Shown here one piece after another: positions 45,074 to 54,284 of a stretch of 64,000 nt of DNA. The position numbers and the translations under genes are program-made. The notes under the pieces were generated by a model. That model saw only the letters and a list, made by a program, of their open reading frames with translations, was not told the origin of the DNA and did no database searches. The stretch covers positions 496,001 through 560,000 of the forward strand of contig CAJIZG010000001.1 in the NCBI GenBank assembly GCA_905181865.1. Direction: 5' to 3'. This DNA is from Urechidicola croceus. Lineage in GTDB: Bacteria > Bacteroidota > Bacteroidia > Flavobacteriales > Flavobacteriaceae. Each line of letters opens with the position of its first letter. Within the stretch, counting starts at the first letter, position 1.

Positions 45074-46891
45074 ATGAAAATAAAAATTGCTTTTATTAGA
45101 AAACATCTACGTATCTTTTTTACCGTAGTAACTTTAACTTCATTATTCGTATTCGTTAGTTGTGATGACGACGATGACAATAAAGTGCCACAACCAACTG
45201 CTAATATTGTTGAATACATCAGTTCTCAACCTATTTTCGACACACTCGAAACTGCAATTTTAACTGCAGGTTTAGAAACTGTATTATCGGGAGATGGTCC
45301 CTTTACTGTTTTTGCTCCTTCGAATGAAGCCTTTAATAATTTAGACCCAACTACTGTGAACACTATTTTATCAACCCCGGAGCTCCTTACATCTCTGTTA
45401 CAATATCATGTAGTATCTGGAAGTGTCTCTTCAAGTGATTTATCTAATGGAGACGTACCTACTATATTGGCTGGACAAACTGTTAATGTAGATTTAAGCA
45501 ACGGTGTTACTTTAAATGGCACATCTAAGGTATTTCAAGCAGATATAAAGGCTACAAATGGCTATGTACACATAATAGATCAAGTGCTAATACCTGAAGG
45601 CTTTATAACGCAAACAATTACAGATTTAGCCGTTGCAAATTCAAACTTTACAATTCTAGTGGACATTTTGTTAATGCCAGAGTTTTCAGATATTCTAGCC
45701 GCAGCTAGTGATATTGGATCAGATTTAACAGTGTTTGCTCCAACAAATGATGCCTTTGTCAATCTATTGGAAGCCTTAAAGAAAACGAGTCTGGATGAAA
45801 TTCCGGTTGGAATTCTTAAAGAAATTGTAAGTTACCATATACTTGGAACATCTGTTATGTCAACAGAACTATCAAATGGAATGATGGCTCCGACCTTACT
45901 AACAGGAGAATCCGTTACTGTAGATCTTTCTAGCGGAGTAAAGATTGATAATGCATCCGTAGTGGCACCAGATGTGAAGGCTGTAAACGGAGTAATACAT
46001 GGTATTGATACTGTTCTGCTACCTTCTTATGTAATTGAAGCTCTTGGAACAGTTTCTGAAGTATACCTCTTCAACACTGATTATACAATTTTAGCAGCGG
46101 CTATTAGAAAAGCAGAATTACTAGAAACAATTTCAACTATTGATGCCATAACTATTTTTGTACCAAATAATGATGCGTTCGCAGCCGCAGGAATCACTTC
46201 TTTAGATGATTTGACGGCGGAACAACTTGCTCCAATCATACTTTATCATGCTGTTGCCGGCAATGTTAAAGCAGCTGATTTACCAGCAGATGGAATGGTT
46301 CAAACAGTTAACGGAGAAAAAATATTTTTAGGATATTTAACGAACAGTGTTTTAATAAATGGTTTAACAACAATCACAGGAACCGATATTGAAATGTCTA
46401 ATGGAGTTATACATACAATAGATAGAATATTAACACCTCCAGCTATTGATGTTGTAGATATTGCAGTTGCATTATCGCAGATGGAAACTGGTGCAGAATT
46501 TACAGTACTTGTAAGTTTATTAACAGATCCTCGATTTGCCGCAATTACACAAATAATTAGAGAGGCTGGTGACATTACAATATTTGCTCCAACCGACGCA
46601 GCATTTGCAGAAATAAGTGCGACTATTGAAACGCTTTCAGACGATCAAATTACAAAAGTATTAACATACCATGCTTTTATGGGAAGAGCATTTAGGACTG
46701 CTATAACTGATCAACTTTCTATAGAAATGGTTAATCAAGAAAATATAACTTTCAATTTAGGTGCAAACGGCGTAAGTATTTCGGACATGTCTAATGGAGA
46801 AGATGCAAATATTCTTGAAGTAAATATTCAAGGTAGCAACGGAGTTATACATGTAATAGACAAAGTATTAATTCCAGCATTCGAAGAATAA
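45074..46891 (+). CDS. Fasciclin (FAS1) lipoprotein with four repeats
   Basis: This 605-residue lipoprotein has lipobox FVSC followed by an acidic DDDDD (the flavobacterial surface-export type of signal). Four FAS1 domains follow, about 130-140 residues each, beginning near residues 44, 183, 325 and 458. Each has the H1 pattern (FTVFAPSNEAF, LTVFAPTNDAF, ITIFVPNNDAF, ITIFAPTDAAF) and ends with GVIH.ID.VL(I/L)P. FAS1 domains mediate adhesion or ligand binding. It is transcribed divergently from the MerR gene and upstream of the carotenoid genes, which suggests co-regulation. Confidence 0.9.
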   Translation: MKIKIAFIRKHLRIFFTVVTLTSLFVFVSCDDDDDNKVPQPTANIVEYISSQPIFDTLETAILTAGLETVLSGDGPFTVFAPSNEAFNNLDPTTVNTILSTPELLTSLLQYHVVSGSVSSSDLSNGDVPTILAGQTVNVDLSNGVTLNGTSKVFQADIKATNGYVHIIDQVLIPEGFITQTITDLAVANSNFTILVDILLMPEFSDILAAASDIGSDLTVFAPTNDAFVNLLEALKKTSLDEIPVGILKEIVSYHILGTSVMSTELSNGMMAPTLLTGESVTVDLSSGVKIDNASVVAPDVKAVNGVIHGIDTVLLPSYVIEALGTVSEVYLFNTDYTILAAAIRKAELLETISTIDAITIFVPNNDAFAAAGITSLDDLTAEQLAPIILYHAVAGNVKAADLPADGMVQTVNGEKIFLGYLTNSVLINGLTTITGTDIEMSNGVIHTIDRILTPPAIDVVDIAVALSQMETGAEFTVLVSLLTDPRFAAITQIIREAGDITIFAPTDAAFAEISATIETLSDDQITKVLTYHAFMGRAFRTAITDQLSIEMVNQENITFNLGANGVSISDMSNGEDANILEVNIQGSNGVIHVIDKVLIPAFEE

Positions 46892-46902
46892 CATAAAAAT
46901 AT

Positions 46903-46973
46903 AATCAAAAGTGGTTTTTTGATTGGTTTAGTTAGTCAATTCGGCGTTCATCACATTGATAGGACGTCGAATT
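46903..46973 (+). terminator. Two stem-loops between the fasciclin gene and crtI
   Basis: The first (46903-46924) has an 8-bp AT-rich stem AATCAAAA/TTTTGATT, weak as a terminator since no clean T run follows. The second (46938-46973) pairs AATTCGGCGT with ACGTCGAATT (one G-U) around a 16-nt loop. Together they could end the fasciclin transcript or modulate read-through into crtI. Confidence 0.45.
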
Positions 46974-46987
46974 TAACATTTAATCTT

Positions 46988-46995
46988 TATATTTG
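46988..46995 (+). promoter_or_regulatory. -7 box of the carotenoid operon, 5 nt before the crtI start
   Basis: TATATTTG ends five bases before the TTG start codon of crtI, so the operon may begin with a leaderless message. A clear -33 element is not seen. Confidence 0.5.
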
Positions 46996-47000
46996 TAAAC

Positions 47001-48470
47001 TTGAGAAAGAAAAATATCATAATAATAGGAGCAGGATTTGCATCGATGTCAGCTGCATCATATTTGGCCAAATCAGGCTACGAAGTAACTATACTTGAAA
47101 AAAACAACGATGTAGGTGGAAGAGCTAGGCAATTTAAAAAAGACGGATTCACATTTGATATTGGCCCATCATTTTATTGGATGCCTGATGTTTTTGAAAG
47201 TTTTTTCAATGATTTCGAAAAAAAAGTTAGTGACTATTACGAGTTAATCAGACTAAATCCGGGGTATAAAGTATTTTTTAAAGATCAAAAAAAAATAGAA
47301 ATAGAAGACGATTTTGATAAAATCAAAACCACCTTTGAAAATTATGAAAAAGGCAGTGGAAAGCATTTAGAAAAATTTATAAAAAATGCTAAAGCTAATT
47401 ATGAAATTGCAATTAAAGATTTAGTCTACAAGCCAGGGGAGAATTTATTAGAAATAATAAACTTTAAAACTTTTCTTAAATTAAAATTATTCTTCGTCAC
47501 CATCAAAAAACAAATTTCCAAAGGGTTTAAAAACGATAATCTTCAAAAAATACTTGAATTTCCTGTCCTGTTTTTAGGAGCAAAACCTTCTAATACTCCT
47601 GCTTTCTATAACTTCATGAATTATGCAGATTTAAAATTAGGAACTTGGCACCCTATTGGAGGCATGTACGAAGTTGTCAAAGCAATGCATTCGTTAGCGG
47701 AAGAACAAGGAGTTAAAATAATAAGAAACTGTGCCGTTCAAAAAATTAATTTAAACAGCAACACCGTAACTTCTGTCTCTACGGAAAAAGGGGAATTTAA
47801 ATGCGACATTCTTTTAAGCGGAGCTGATTATCATTTCACCGAAACTTTGTTGCCAAAAAAATTTAAACAATATTCAGAAAGTTACTGGGATTCAAAAGTT
47901 TTTGCACCTTCATCATTATTATTTTATATTGGTTTTAATACGAAATTAAAAAATATTACGCATCATTCTTTGTTTTTTGATACAGATTTCGATGAACACT
48001 CTAAAACTATCTACGATAGTAAAACTTGGCCTAAAGACCCATTATTCTATGCTAGTTTTCCTAGTGTGTCTGATGATAGTGCCGCTCCTAAAACCTGTGA
48101 CGCTGGAGTTTTTTTAATACCGATTGCTCCTGGAATTAAAGACACCCAAAAAATAAGAGAAAAATATTTTAATATTATTATTGATCGCTTTGAAAAACGA
48201 ACAAATCAGGAAGTTCGAAGTCATATTTTATTTAAAAAATCATACTGTGTAAATGATTTTATCAAAGACTACAACTCATACAAAGGCAATGCATATGGAT
48301 TAGCCAATACCCTACTCCAAACACATATTTTAAGACCAAAATTGAAAAGCAAAAAAGTAAGTAACCTATATTTTACCGGACAATTAACAGTTCCAGGGCC
48401 TGGAGTTCCTCCAAGTATTATATCTGGAAAAATTGTAAGTGAATTAATAAAAAAATACCATTTATTATGA
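47001..48470 (+). CDS. crtI: Phytoene desaturase CrtI
   Basis: This 489-residue protein begins at a TTG; no ATG precedes the dinucleotide-binding motif IIIIGAGFASMSAASYLAKSG, and the next ATG would destroy it. VGGRARQFKKDGFTFDIGPS and the C-terminal FTGQLTVPGPGVPPSIISG are typical of CrtI. It desaturates phytoene stepwise to lycopene with FAD. It opens the crt operon; crtB follows with a 4-bp overlap. Confidence 0.94.
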   Translation: MRKKNIIIIGAGFASMSAASYLAKSGYEVTILEKNNDVGGRARQFKKDGFTFDIGPSFYWMPDVFESFFNDFEKKVSDYYELIRLNPGYKVFFKDQKKIEIEDDFDKIKTTFENYEKGSGKHLEKFIKNAKANYEIAIKDLVYKPGENLLEIINFKTFLKLKLFFVTIKKQISKGFKNDNLQKILEFPVLFLGAKPSNTPAFYNFMNYADLKLGTWHPIGGMYEVVKAMHSLAEEQGVKIIRNCAVQKINLNSNTVTSVSTEKGEFKCDILLSGADYHFTETLLPKKFKQYSESYWDSKVFAPSSLLFYIGFNTKLKNITHHSLFFDTDFDEHSKTIYDSKTWPKDPLFYASFPSVSDDSAAPKTCDAGVFLIPIAPGIKDTQKIREKYFNIIIDRFEKRTNQEVRSHILFKKSYCVNDFIKDYNSYKGNAYGLANTLLQTHILRPKLKSKKVSNLYFTGQLTVPGPGVPPSIISGKIVSELIKKYHLL

Positions 48471-49303
48471 AACAATTATTTGATACATCAAGTGTTGACT
48501 GCAGTGAAATTATTACAAAAACCTATAGTACTTCGTTTTCCTTGGGCATTAAATTAATTCATCCAAAAATTAGAAAATCAATTTATGCTATCTATGGATT
48601 TGTAAGATACGCTGATGAAATCGTAGATAGTTTTCACGACTTCAATCAAGAAGAATTATTTTTAGAGTTTGAAAAAAATTATTACAAATCTTTGGATCGA
48701 AAAATTAGTCTAAACCCAATTCTAAATTCCTTTCAATTTATAGTTAGAAAATACAAACTTGAAAAGTTAGTAGAAAAATTTATGAAAAGCATGAAAGCCG
48801 ATCTCTATAAGAATGATTATAGTGTAACAGAGGATTACGAAGACTATATACATGGGTCTGCAAATGTAGTTGGATTAATGTGTCTAAAAGTTTTTGTGAA
48901 TGGGGATTTAAAAAAATACAATGATCTTAAATTCTACGCCATGAGTTTAGGGTCAGCATTTCAAAAAGTGAATTTTTTGAGAGACTTAAAAGATGATTAC
49001 GAAATCCTTGGAAGATCCTATTTTCCAAATTTAGGACATGGAAAATTAGATATCGAAGGAAAGCAAATTATAATTCTTGATATTGAAGAAGATTTTAAAA
49101 ATGCATATAAAGGAATTCTTTTACTGCCTTCTGAATGTAAACTTGGTGTTTACGTGGCCTATGTATACTACTCTAAATTATTACAAAAATTAAAGAAAAA
49201 AAATATTGACTCTTTATTATCTGAAAGAACTCGAATTTCAAACCCAGCAAAAATATCATTACTTTTAAAATCTTACATTTCATACAAACTCAATTTTATA
49301 TAA
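48467..49303 (+). CDS. crtB: Phytoene synthase CrtB
   Basis: This 278-residue trans-isoprenyl diphosphate synthase has the two Asp-rich motifs YADEIVDSF (near residue 47) and FLRDLKDDYEILGRSYFP (near residue 175), with TSFSLGIKL near the start. It condenses two geranylgeranyl diphosphates to phytoene. It overlaps crtI by 4 bp (ATGA) and is followed at once by the unknown gene in the same operon. Confidence 0.94.
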   Translation: MKQLFDTSSVDCSEIITKTYSTSFSLGIKLIHPKIRKSIYAIYGFVRYADEIVDSFHDFNQEELFLEFEKNYYKSLDRKISLNPILNSFQFIVRKYKLEKLVEKFMKSMKADLYKNDYSVTEDYEDYIHGSANVVGLMCLKVFVNGDLKKYNDLKFYAMSLGSAFQKVNFLRDLKDDYEILGRSYFPNLGHGKLDIEGKQIIILDIEEDFKNAYKGILLLPSECKLGVYVAYVYYSKLLQKLKKKNIDSLLSERTRISNPAKISLLLKSYISYKLNFI

Positions 49304-49304
49304 T

Positions 49305-49757
49305 TTGAATATTTTTAGTATCTTTCTATTCTTACTCATTCCCTTTACAAATTGTACGGAAATTGAAAAGGTAAGAATTGAATTCCATAAAATTGATTCT
49401 AAGGAATCTTTGTACTTATTTTTAAATTACTTCGAAGGTGTCAAGTGTGATGAATTAGAGCCATATATTGCATCTGCCATAATGTCTAAAGCCAAACATA
49501 CCTATTTACCCTTAAAAAAAATGCGTTATTTTGATGAAGGCAAAAAACGTCTAGAAGTTTTTATTAAAAAACACCCTGATCATATAGAAGCTAGATATGT
49601 AAGAGTTCTAATACAATCTGAAATTCCGAAATTTTTAAATTACCACGAAAATTTAAAAAAAGATATCACATTTATAGTAAATAATATATCGCAATCAGGA
49701 CTACCTATTGATTATCAAAACGTACTTTTAAATAAAATTAAAGAAATAAATTTATGA
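49305..49757 (+). CDS. Unknown protein encoded in the carotenoid operon, 150 aa
   Basis: It starts with TTG one base after the crtB stop; no upstream ATG is possible. The N-terminus (MNIFSIFLFLLIPFTNC) is a signal peptide, with a lipobox-like end at Cys17, followed by a helical, Lys- and Glu-rich domain (LEPYIASAIMSKAKHTYLPL, then KRLEVFIKKHPDHIEARYVR). Its stop overlaps the crtZ ATG by 4 bp, so it is coupled to carotenoid genes on both sides. No enzymatic motif is seen. I recall similar proteins in other flavobacterial crt clusters; function unknown. Confidence 0.7.
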   Translation: MNIFSIFLFLLIPFTNCTEIEKVRIEFHKIDSKESLYLFLNYFEGVKCDELEPYIASAIMSKAKHTYLPLKKMRYFDEGKKRLEVFIKKHPDHIEARYVRVLIQSEIPKFLNYHENLKKDITFIVNNISQSGLPIDYQNVLLNKIKEINL

Positions 49758-50203
49758 TATCATTATTGTATACATTTATTACTATTGGAACTTTTGGCTT
49801 AATGGAACTTATCACTTGGTGTACTCATAAGTACATTATGCATGAATTTCTTTGGTTTCTTCATAACGACCATCATCAACCGAAATATCAAAATGTTTTC
49901 GAAAAAAATGATTTTTTCTTTTTAATTTTTGCATTACCCAGTCTTCTACTACTATATTTTGGAACTTTTTATAAAGTTCACTATTTACTTTTTATAGGAC
50001 TCGGAATTTTATTTTACGGTATTGCCTATTTTTTAATTCATGATATTTTAATTCATCAAAGATTTAAGTTATTCAAAAATGTAAAAAATAAATTTTTAGT
50101 TGGACTCAGAAAAGCTCACAAAATACATCATAAACATTTATACAAGGAAGACGGTGAATGTTTTGGAATGTTAAACGTTCCAAAAAAGTATTTCAACGTA
50201 TAA
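49754..50203 (+). CDS. crtZ: Beta-carotene hydroxylase CrtZ
   Basis: This 149-residue membrane protein of the fatty-acid hydroxylase superfamily has the di-iron His clusters HKYIMHEFLWFLHNDHH near residue 26, HDILIHQRF and RKAHKIHHKH near residue 120. It has about three or four helices. It hydroxylates beta-carotene at C3 and C3' to give zeaxanthin. It overlaps the preceding gene by 4 bp. Confidence 0.93.
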   Translation: MISLLYTFITIGTFGLMELITWCTHKYIMHEFLWFLHNDHHQPKYQNVFEKNDFFFLIFALPSLLLLYFGTFYKVHYLLFIGLGILFYGIAYFLIHDILIHQRFKLFKNVKNKFLVGLRKAHKIHHKHLYKEDGECFGMLNVPKKYFNV

Positions 50204-50210
50204 TGCTATC

Positions 50211-50906
50211 ATGAAACAATACACCTACTTATTAATTGATCTGGGCTGTTTGTTAATTCCTTTCATTTTTAGTTTTTACCATAAAAAACCCTTCTTTAAA
50301 GAATGGAAGTACTTTTTACCTGCAAATATTTTTATCTCGGTTCTATTTATAATTTGGGATGTCCTATTTACGTATTTGAAAATTTGGGGCTTTAATCCAG
50401 AATACCTCATTGGAATAACCATTTTAAACCTTCCAATTGAAGAAATTTTGTTTTTCATCAGTATACCCTATGCTTGCGTATTCACTTATTATGCCATTTC
50501 ACACCTAATAAAATTTAAGAAACCCTCCAAAGTCCATAGAAAAATTAGTCTCTTAGCTATCATTATATTATTGGTTTTTGGAAGTATGCACCTTCCTCTT
50601 TTATATACTTCTATCACCTTTCTATCTACAGCAATTTTTCTGATTTTTTTAATGATTTTACGAATTAACTTATCCTATATATACTTTACATACGCTTTAA
50701 TCATTCCATTCTTTTTAATAAGCAATGGACTTTTAACGGGTTCATTTTTAGACAATCCTATTGTTTGGTATGATGGCATTAACAATACCGAATTACGTGT
50801 TTTTACAATTCCCATAGAAGATTTTATTTATGGCTTTCTTCTTATTTCTTCTAATATTTTGCTTTATGAATACATCAAAAATAAATTTCAAAAAGCTTCT
50901 AATTAA
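50211..50906 (+). CDS. Lycopene cyclase (CrtYcd type)
   Basis: This 231-residue membrane protein has six to seven helices and two copies of the PxE(E/D) cyclase motif: LPIEEILFFISIPYACVF near residue 77 and IPIEDFIYGFLLI near residue 200. The two lycopene cyclase domains (CrtYc and CrtYd) are fused in one chain, as usual in Bacteroidota. It forms the beta-ionone rings of beta-carotene, the substrate of CrtZ. It is the last gene of the operon. Confidence 0.9.
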   Translation: MKQYTYLLIDLGCLLIPFIFSFYHKKPFFKEWKYFLPANIFISVLFIIWDVLFTYLKIWGFNPEYLIGITILNLPIEEILFFISIPYACVFTYYAISHLIKFKKPSKVHRKISLLAIIILLVFGSMHLPLLYTSITFLSTAIFLIFLMILRINLSYIYFTYALIIPFFLISNGLLTGSFLDNPIVWYDGINNTELRVFTIPIEDFIYGFLLISSNILLYEYIKNKFQKASN

Positions 50907-50937
50907 ATTTGAAATCTAAACAGCTAATTTTTTTGAT

Positions 50938-50945
50938 TACTTTTG
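50938..50945 (+). promoter_or_regulatory. -7 box of ddl
   Basis: TACTTTTG (TAnnTTTG) lies 18 nt before the ddl ATG, showing that ddl-coaD has its own promoter apart from the carotenoid operon. Confidence 0.45.
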
Positions 50946-50963
50946 CTCTTCAAGTACAGTTCT

Positions 50964-51956
50964 ATGAAAAAAAATATTGCCGTAATTATGGGCGGCTTTA
51001 CTTCAGAATATAAAATATCATTAAAAAGTGGTAGCATAGTTTGTAAAAATATCGATAAGAAAATTTACAATGTTTATGCTGTTCATATTTTTAAAGACAA
51101 ATGGGTTTTAGTTCAAAATAATAAAGAATTTTCAATTAGAAAAGATAATTTTTCTGCTAAGATTAATGGTGAATCGATTTTTTTCGACTGTGTTTTTAAC
51201 GCAATTCACGGTGCTCCTGGAGAAGATGGTCAAATCGTTTCCTATTTTGAATTACTTGGAATACCGCACACCTCTGCCCCATCCTATCAAATGGCTATTA
51301 CATACAACAAAAGAGATTGCTTAAGCATTATAAAACCATACGGAATAAAAACTGCCACCTCCTATTATTTGAATTTGGGTGATACAATAAATCAAAATGA
51401 AATCGTTAATAAGGTTGGGTTACCTTGTTTTGTTAAAGCAAATAAAGCTGGCAGTAGTTTTGGAATCTCTAAAGTTTTTAAAATAGAAGAATTGAATAAA
51501 GCTATTGAATTTGCATTTAAAGAGGATGATGAGATTATTATAGAGTCATTTTTGGACGGAACAGAAGTGTCAGTTGGAGTTATCAATTATAAAAATAAAA
51601 CAACGGTTCTACCAATTACAGAAATTATTTCAGAAAACAATTTCTTCGATTATGACGCTAAATACGGAGGAAAGTCAAAAGAAATTACCCCCGCTAGAAT
51701 TTCTAAAAAAGAACAAATACGCGTTGAAGAAGTTGCTAAGAAAACATATGAAATCTTAAAAATGAATGGTTTTTCGCGAAGTGAATATATTTTAATTAAT
51801 GACGAACCCTATTTATTAGAAATCAATACCGTACCTGGAATGACAGAAGAAAGCATTTTACCCCAACAGGCTGCTTCTGCAGGTATATCATTACCTGAAC
51901 TTTTTGGAAATGCTATTGAAATGGCCCTGACCAACGAACAACAAAAAATGAAATAA
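50964..51956 (+). CDS. ddl: D-alanine--D-alanine ligase
   Basis: The ATG at 50964 (MKKNIAVIMGGFTSEYKIS) is preferred to one 21 bp upstream since it gives the family N-terminus. The 330-residue ATP-grasp enzyme has AIHGAPGEDGQIVSYFELLG, VKANKAGSSFGISKV and the C-terminal LLEINTVPGMTEESILPQQA. It makes the D-Ala-D-Ala dipeptide of peptidoglycan precursors in the cytoplasm. coaD follows after 2 bp. Confidence 0.95.
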   Translation: MKKNIAVIMGGFTSEYKISLKSGSIVCKNIDKKIYNVYAVHIFKDKWVLVQNNKEFSIRKDNFSAKINGESIFFDCVFNAIHGAPGEDGQIVSYFELLGIPHTSAPSYQMAITYNKRDCLSIIKPYGIKTATSYYLNLGDTINQNEIVNKVGLPCFVKANKAGSSFGISKVFKIEELNKAIEFAFKEDDEIIIESFLDGTEVSVGVINYKNKTTVLPITEIISENNFFDYDAKYGGKSKEITPARISKKEQIRVEEVAKKTYEILKMNGFSRSEYILINDEPYLLEINTVPGMTEESILPQQAASAGISLPELFGNAIEMALTNEQQKMK

Positions 51957-51958
51957 TT

Positions 51959-52411
51959 ATGAAAAAAGCAATTTTTCCAGGCTCCTTCGACCCTATTACG
52001 CTTGGGCATGTTGATATTATAGAAAGAGCTATTCCTCTATTTGACGAAATCGTCATTGCGATTGGAATAAATGCTGATAAAAATTATATGTATGAAACTG
52101 AAAAACGTAAAAATTTTATAGAAGAAACTTTTTCTAATCAACCAAAAGTAACAACAGCCACTTACTCAGGATTAACCGTTGAATACTGCAAAAGAATTAA
52201 TGCTGAGTTTATTTTAAGAGGCCTTCGAAACCCAGCAGATTTTGAATTCGAAAAAGCAATTGCACAAACAAATAGAAAATTATCTGGAATAGAAACGATA
52301 TTTCTGCTCACAAGTGCTGAAACTTCATTTATAAGTTCAAGTATTGTCAGAGATATTATAAGAAATAATGGCGATGTTTCAGTATTAGTGCCAACCTCAG
52401 TTATAAAATAA
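51959..52411 (+). CDS. coaD: Phosphopantetheine adenylyltransferase
   Basis: This 150-residue protein has PGSFDPITLGHVDIIERA (nucleotidyltransferase HxGH form, TLGH), RGLRNPADFEFEKAIAQTNR and the ISSSIVRDI motif. Length and all motifs match CoaD. It makes dephospho-CoA in coenzyme A synthesis. It is co-transcribed with ddl and the M14 peptidase gene (1-bp gap downstream). Confidence 0.96.
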   Translation: MKKAIFPGSFDPITLGHVDIIERAIPLFDEIVIAIGINADKNYMYETEKRKNFIEETFSNQPKVTTATYSGLTVEYCKRINAEFILRGLRNPADFEFEKAIAQTNRKLSGIETIFLLTSAETSFISSSIVRDIIRNNGDVSVLVPTSVIK

Positions 52412-52412
52412 A

Positions 52413-54185
52413 ATGAATAAACTATTTTCATCATTCATGCTATTCATCGGAATAGCGATTCCAATTATAGGATTTTCTCAAGAAACCACAACCAGTAAAG
52501 ATTCCATTTCAAAAAGTCAATTTGAAACCGTTTTTGAAAAAAGTAAGGGAACCAAAACGGCTACATACGAGCAAACAATTTTATATTATCAAAATTTGGC
52601 AAAAGTATTTCCCGAAATTAAGGTGGAAAAAATGGGAACTACGGATTCAGGTCATCCACTACATCTCGTAATTTTTGATGCAAAGAAAATTTTTATTCTT
52701 AAGGACATCTCAAGAAGTAAATTACTCATTAATAATGGAATTCACCCAGGAGAATCAGATGGTATTGATGCATCTATGCAATTACTAAGAGATATTGCTT
52801 TTGATAAAAATTTAAAAGAAAAATACAAAAATATTCTTATTTGTATAATTCCCATTTACAATGTTGGTGGTAGTTTAAATAGAAATTCTAACTCTAGAGT
52901 TAATCAAAACGGCCCCATATCTTATGGCTTTAGAGGGAATTCACTAAACTATGATCTCAACAGAGACTTTATTAAGAACGACTCCCAAAATGCCAAATCT
53001 TTTGCAAAAATATTTCATGAAGTTAATCCAATTGTTTTTGTAGATACGCATGTAAGTAATGGTGCCGATTACCAATATACCGTGACGCAATTATTTACCC
53101 AACACAACAAATTAAATGGGAAAATTTCAGATTACCTCTACTACAAAATGATTCCAGAATTAGAAGAAAAGTTAACAAAGAAAGGTATTATTAATGCGCC
53201 ATATGTGAACGTTTTCAACAAAGATCCTAAAAATGGATTTACGCAATTTTTTGACTCTCCTAGGTATTCTACTGGATACACAAGCCTGTTTAACACTCTA
53301 GGTCTAACGGTAGAAACCCACATGCTAAAACCTTATAAAGAGAGAGTTAAAGCCACTTATGCTATCTTGGAAGAAGTTATAGATTTTACTTCGGCTTATG
53401 GTAGATCTCTTGATAATATAAGAAAAGGAAGTGCAGATGAAACTTTATCAAAAAAAACATATCCTATTCATTGGAAAATTGATAGTACTAGAATAAAAAC
53501 CATTGATTTCAAAGGTTTTGAACGCGAAATTATTACAAGTAAAGTTACTGGACAACAAAGAGTAAAATACAATAGAGAGAAACCTTATACCCAAGAAGTT
53601 GATTTTTATGATCATTACAAACCTACCAAAGAAATTGTTATTCCAAACTTTTACATTGTTCCTAAGCATTTAACAAATGTCATTGAACTCTTAAAACTGA
53701 ATACTATTAAAATGCACCCTTTAAAAAAGGATATTTCCATACTTGTGGAATCTTATGAAATAAAAAAATATGAAACAGTAAAAATGCCCTATGAAGGTCA
53801 TTATTTACATATGAATACTGAGGTAATTGCTACACATAGACAGCAAAAATTTGAGGCGGGAGATTTCTTAATTTCAACGCAGCAACCCGGCATAAAATAT
53901 ATAATAGAAACGCTAGAACCTGAGGCAAAAGATTCTTTTTTTAACTGGAATTTTTTCGATATTATTTTACAACAAAAAGAACATTTTTCACCCTATATAT
54001 TTGAAGATTTAGCCAAAACAATTTTAGATGATAATAAAGATCTAAGGTCGAAATTTGAACAAAAAAAAGCACAGGACTCTCTCTTTTCTAAAAATTCTTA
54101 TGAGCAATTAAATTTTATCTATATGAATTCTAAGTATGCAGAAAAGGAATTTTTACAATACCCAATTTATCGTATCTTAAAATAA
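52413..54185 (+). CDS. M14 family metallocarboxypeptidase-like protein, 590 aa
   Basis: It has a signal peptide (cut near residue 22, IIGFSQ). The M14 catalytic domain has the zinc ligands HPGE (near residue 112) and VDTHVSNG, an RNSNSRVNQNGP substrate-pocket stretch, and the catalytic Glu in LTVETHMLKPYKER. A C-terminal beta-rich extension of about 240 residues follows. It is likely a periplasmic peptidase. It is tightly linked to coaD, but no metabolic link is known. Confidence 0.85.
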   Translation: MNKLFSSFMLFIGIAIPIIGFSQETTTSKDSISKSQFETVFEKSKGTKTATYEQTILYYQNLAKVFPEIKVEKMGTTDSGHPLHLVIFDAKKIFILKDISRSKLLINNGIHPGESDGIDASMQLLRDIAFDKNLKEKYKNILICIIPIYNVGGSLNRNSNSRVNQNGPISYGFRGNSLNYDLNRDFIKNDSQNAKSFAKIFHEVNPIVFVDTHVSNGADYQYTVTQLFTQHNKLNGKISDYLYYKMIPELEEKLTKKGIINAPYVNVFNKDPKNGFTQFFDSPRYSTGYTSLFNTLGLTVETHMLKPYKERVKATYAILEEVIDFTSAYGRSLDNIRKGSADETLSKKTYPIHWKIDSTRIKTIDFKGFEREIITSKVTGQQRVKYNREKPYTQEVDFYDHYKPTKEIVIPNFYIVPKHLTNVIELLKLNTIKMHPLKKDISILVESYEIKKYETVKMPYEGHYLHMNTEVIATHRQQKFEAGDFLISTQQPGIKYIIETLEPEAKDSFFNWNFFDIILQQKEHFSPYIFEDLAKTILDDNKDLRSKFEQKKAQDSLFSKNSYEQLNFIYMNSKYAEKEFLQYPIYRILK

Positions 54186-54284
54186 ACACTTACTGTTGTG
54201 TTGTCAAAATCGAAAAATATAGTTTTTTTGAGCTAATAATCCCTAATTTAGTGAATTAATTTTTCAAAACTAGTTCACTTCGGT

